Below are positions 5,588-6,182 of a stretch of DNA of 6,182 bases, one piece after another. Each line of letters begins with the position of its first letter. Within the stretch, counting starts at the first letter, position 1. The notes beneath the pieces were generated by a model, which was given only the letters and a program-made list of their open reading frames with translations, had not been told where the DNA came from and ran no database searches. The position numbers and the translations under genes are program-made. Source of the DNA: Candidatus Hecatellales archaeon ex4484_218 (lineage in GTDB: Archaea; Thermoproteota; Bathyarchaeia; Hecatellales; Hecatellaceae); contig NJEB01000038.1 of the NCBI GenBank assembly GCA_002254975.1, forward strand, positions 1-6,182. Reading direction: 5' to 3'.

Positions 5588-6148
5588 TTAAAGTTTCATT
5601 TTTTCATACATTTTTTCTAAAGTCCAACGGATAGAATTTTTTAAGGTTGTAATTCTACGTTCATCTTTAATGTTTCTAATGACAATTCCCTTTAAAATAT
5701 CTCCTTCCTGTAAAACTCTATAGGTTAAGATTTCATCTGGGGTTATTGTTCCAGCCATAGCTTCATTTCTATCTTTTGAAACCATTCCATTAAGAACTTT
5801 TCCTATCAAAAACTGGTTGAAAGGAGGAATGTTCACGTTAAATTTTATGGTTTCAGATGGTACAACTTTAAGCTCATTATTTTCAAGGTATATTGTGGCT
5901 AGTAAAGTTCCATCTGTAGCCTTTAAAGGAATAACTTGCTTAACTGAAGGTGTGGGAGGAGAAACCTCTACCGTTGCTGGTTTTGGAGGGAGAGTTTCAG
6001 CAACCTTAAAACTTTTTTCAGAAATCTGCTTTTCAACTAAAGCTAAAATTTGGGTTAAATTTTCCAATTCTCTTTTATATTTAACAATTTTTCTTTCAAG
6101 TCTTTCTTTGATTTTTAGAAGTTTTTCGATTTCCTCCTTCTCACTCAA
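5588..6148 (-). CDS. Coiled-coil conserved hypothetical protein (archaeal)
   Basis: This 186-residue protein has three parts. Residues 1-45 form a strongly charged heptad-like coiled coil (EIEKLLKIKERLERKIVKYK and onward). Residues 50-70 are a Pro/Val/Thr linker (PPKPATVEVSPPTPSVK). Residues about 72-186 form a globular, probably alpha/beta domain containing TITPDEILTYRVLQEGDILKG and ending in a basic helix. There is no signal peptide, membrane segment or recognisable catalytic motif. The start is TTG 6148: an in-frame TAG lies at 6155-6157, no other start codon intervenes, and GGTAG (6155-6159) gives a weak ribosome site. The start overlaps the stop of the upstream gene by eight bases (TTGAGTGA), suggesting translational coupling. 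It is followed by a 103-base gap before rtcB. I believe similar proteins occur in uncultured TACK archaea but cannot name a family. Confidence 0.75.
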   Translation of the reverse strand: MSEKEEIEKLLKIKERLERKIVKYKRELENLTQILALVEKQISEKSFKVAETLPPKPATVEVSPPTPSVKQVIPLKATDGTLLATIYLENNELKVVPSETIKFNVNIPPFNQFLIGKVLNGMVSKDRNEAMAGTITPDEILTYRVLQEGDILKGIVIRNIKDERRITTLKNSIRWTLEKMYEKMKL

Positions 6149-6182
6149 AGTAATCTACCAACTTTACATAGATTTTTCTCAT
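6141..6182 (-). CDS. 3' end of an unidentified gene running off the right edge
   Basis: Reading the minus strand from the right edge, the frame gives MRKIYVKLVDYFE and ends at TGA (6141-6143). The first ATG is at the very edge, so it may be an internal Met and the gene is presumably longer. Its stop overlaps the start of the coiled-coil gene by eight bases, a common operon arrangement that supports its being coding. Thirteen residues are too few to assign a family. Confidence 0.45.
   Translation of the reverse strand: MRKIYVKLVDYFE

Overview
This AT-rich window looks archaeal. It has an archaeal-length RtcB RNA ligase, a TATA-type promoter (TATATAAG) a short distance upstream of that gene, Shine-Dalgarno sequences of the GGAGGTG/GGTGA type, many TTG starts, and remnants of the Mvh hydrogenase / Hdr heterodisulfide reductase system typical of methanogens and related anaerobes. 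A TACK-type anaerobe such as a Bathyarchaeia member would fit, but that is an impression from gene content and composition and not a demonstrated placement.

Left third (1-2508, + strand except the first ~124 bases): a damaged Hdr/Mvh electron-bifurcation operon. In order it holds (a) a 5'-less open frame on the minus strand at the left edge; (b) a mosaic ORF (103-390) with pieces resembling an HdrB/D-type Cys-rich protein and the N-terminus of HdrA; (c) a 3' hdrA fragment (393-953) that starts at an internal Met of the family and lacks about 65-70 residues where the first C-terminal ferredoxin cluster should be; (d) an in-frame fusion (957-2363) of the MvhD electron-transfer protein to the MvhA hydrogenase large subunit, with the small subunit MvhG missing; and (e) a frameshift near 2322-2326 that separates the C-terminal DPCxxCxxH nickel ligands (2314-2508) from the rest of MvhA. 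A working complex would need HdrA, HdrB, HdrC, MvhD, MvhG and MvhA. This locus encodes only parts of three of these plus a possible HdrB/D-type scrap, so it reads as a decaying operon or as a mis-assembled copy of an intact one.

Middle (2511-3977, minus strand): a compact three-gene set reading DUF6125-like protein, then a roughly 48-residue four-cysteine protein, then a TIM-barrel sugar-phosphate isomerase/epimerase-like enzyme. It converges on the hydrogenase remnant with only two bases between the two stop codons. No shared pathway can be named from sequence alone.

Right third (4030-6182, minus strand): the 3' end of an unidentified gene at the right edge overlaps the start of a coiled-coil protein (5588-6148). 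A 103-base gap follows, carrying the best promoter in the window, and then an intact, intein-free rtcB (4030-5484). The DUF6125-like gene begins 52 bases after rtcB and may be read from the same transcript. No tRNA, rRNA, CRISPR array or insertion sequence was seen, and no gene-free stretch exceeds 300 bases.
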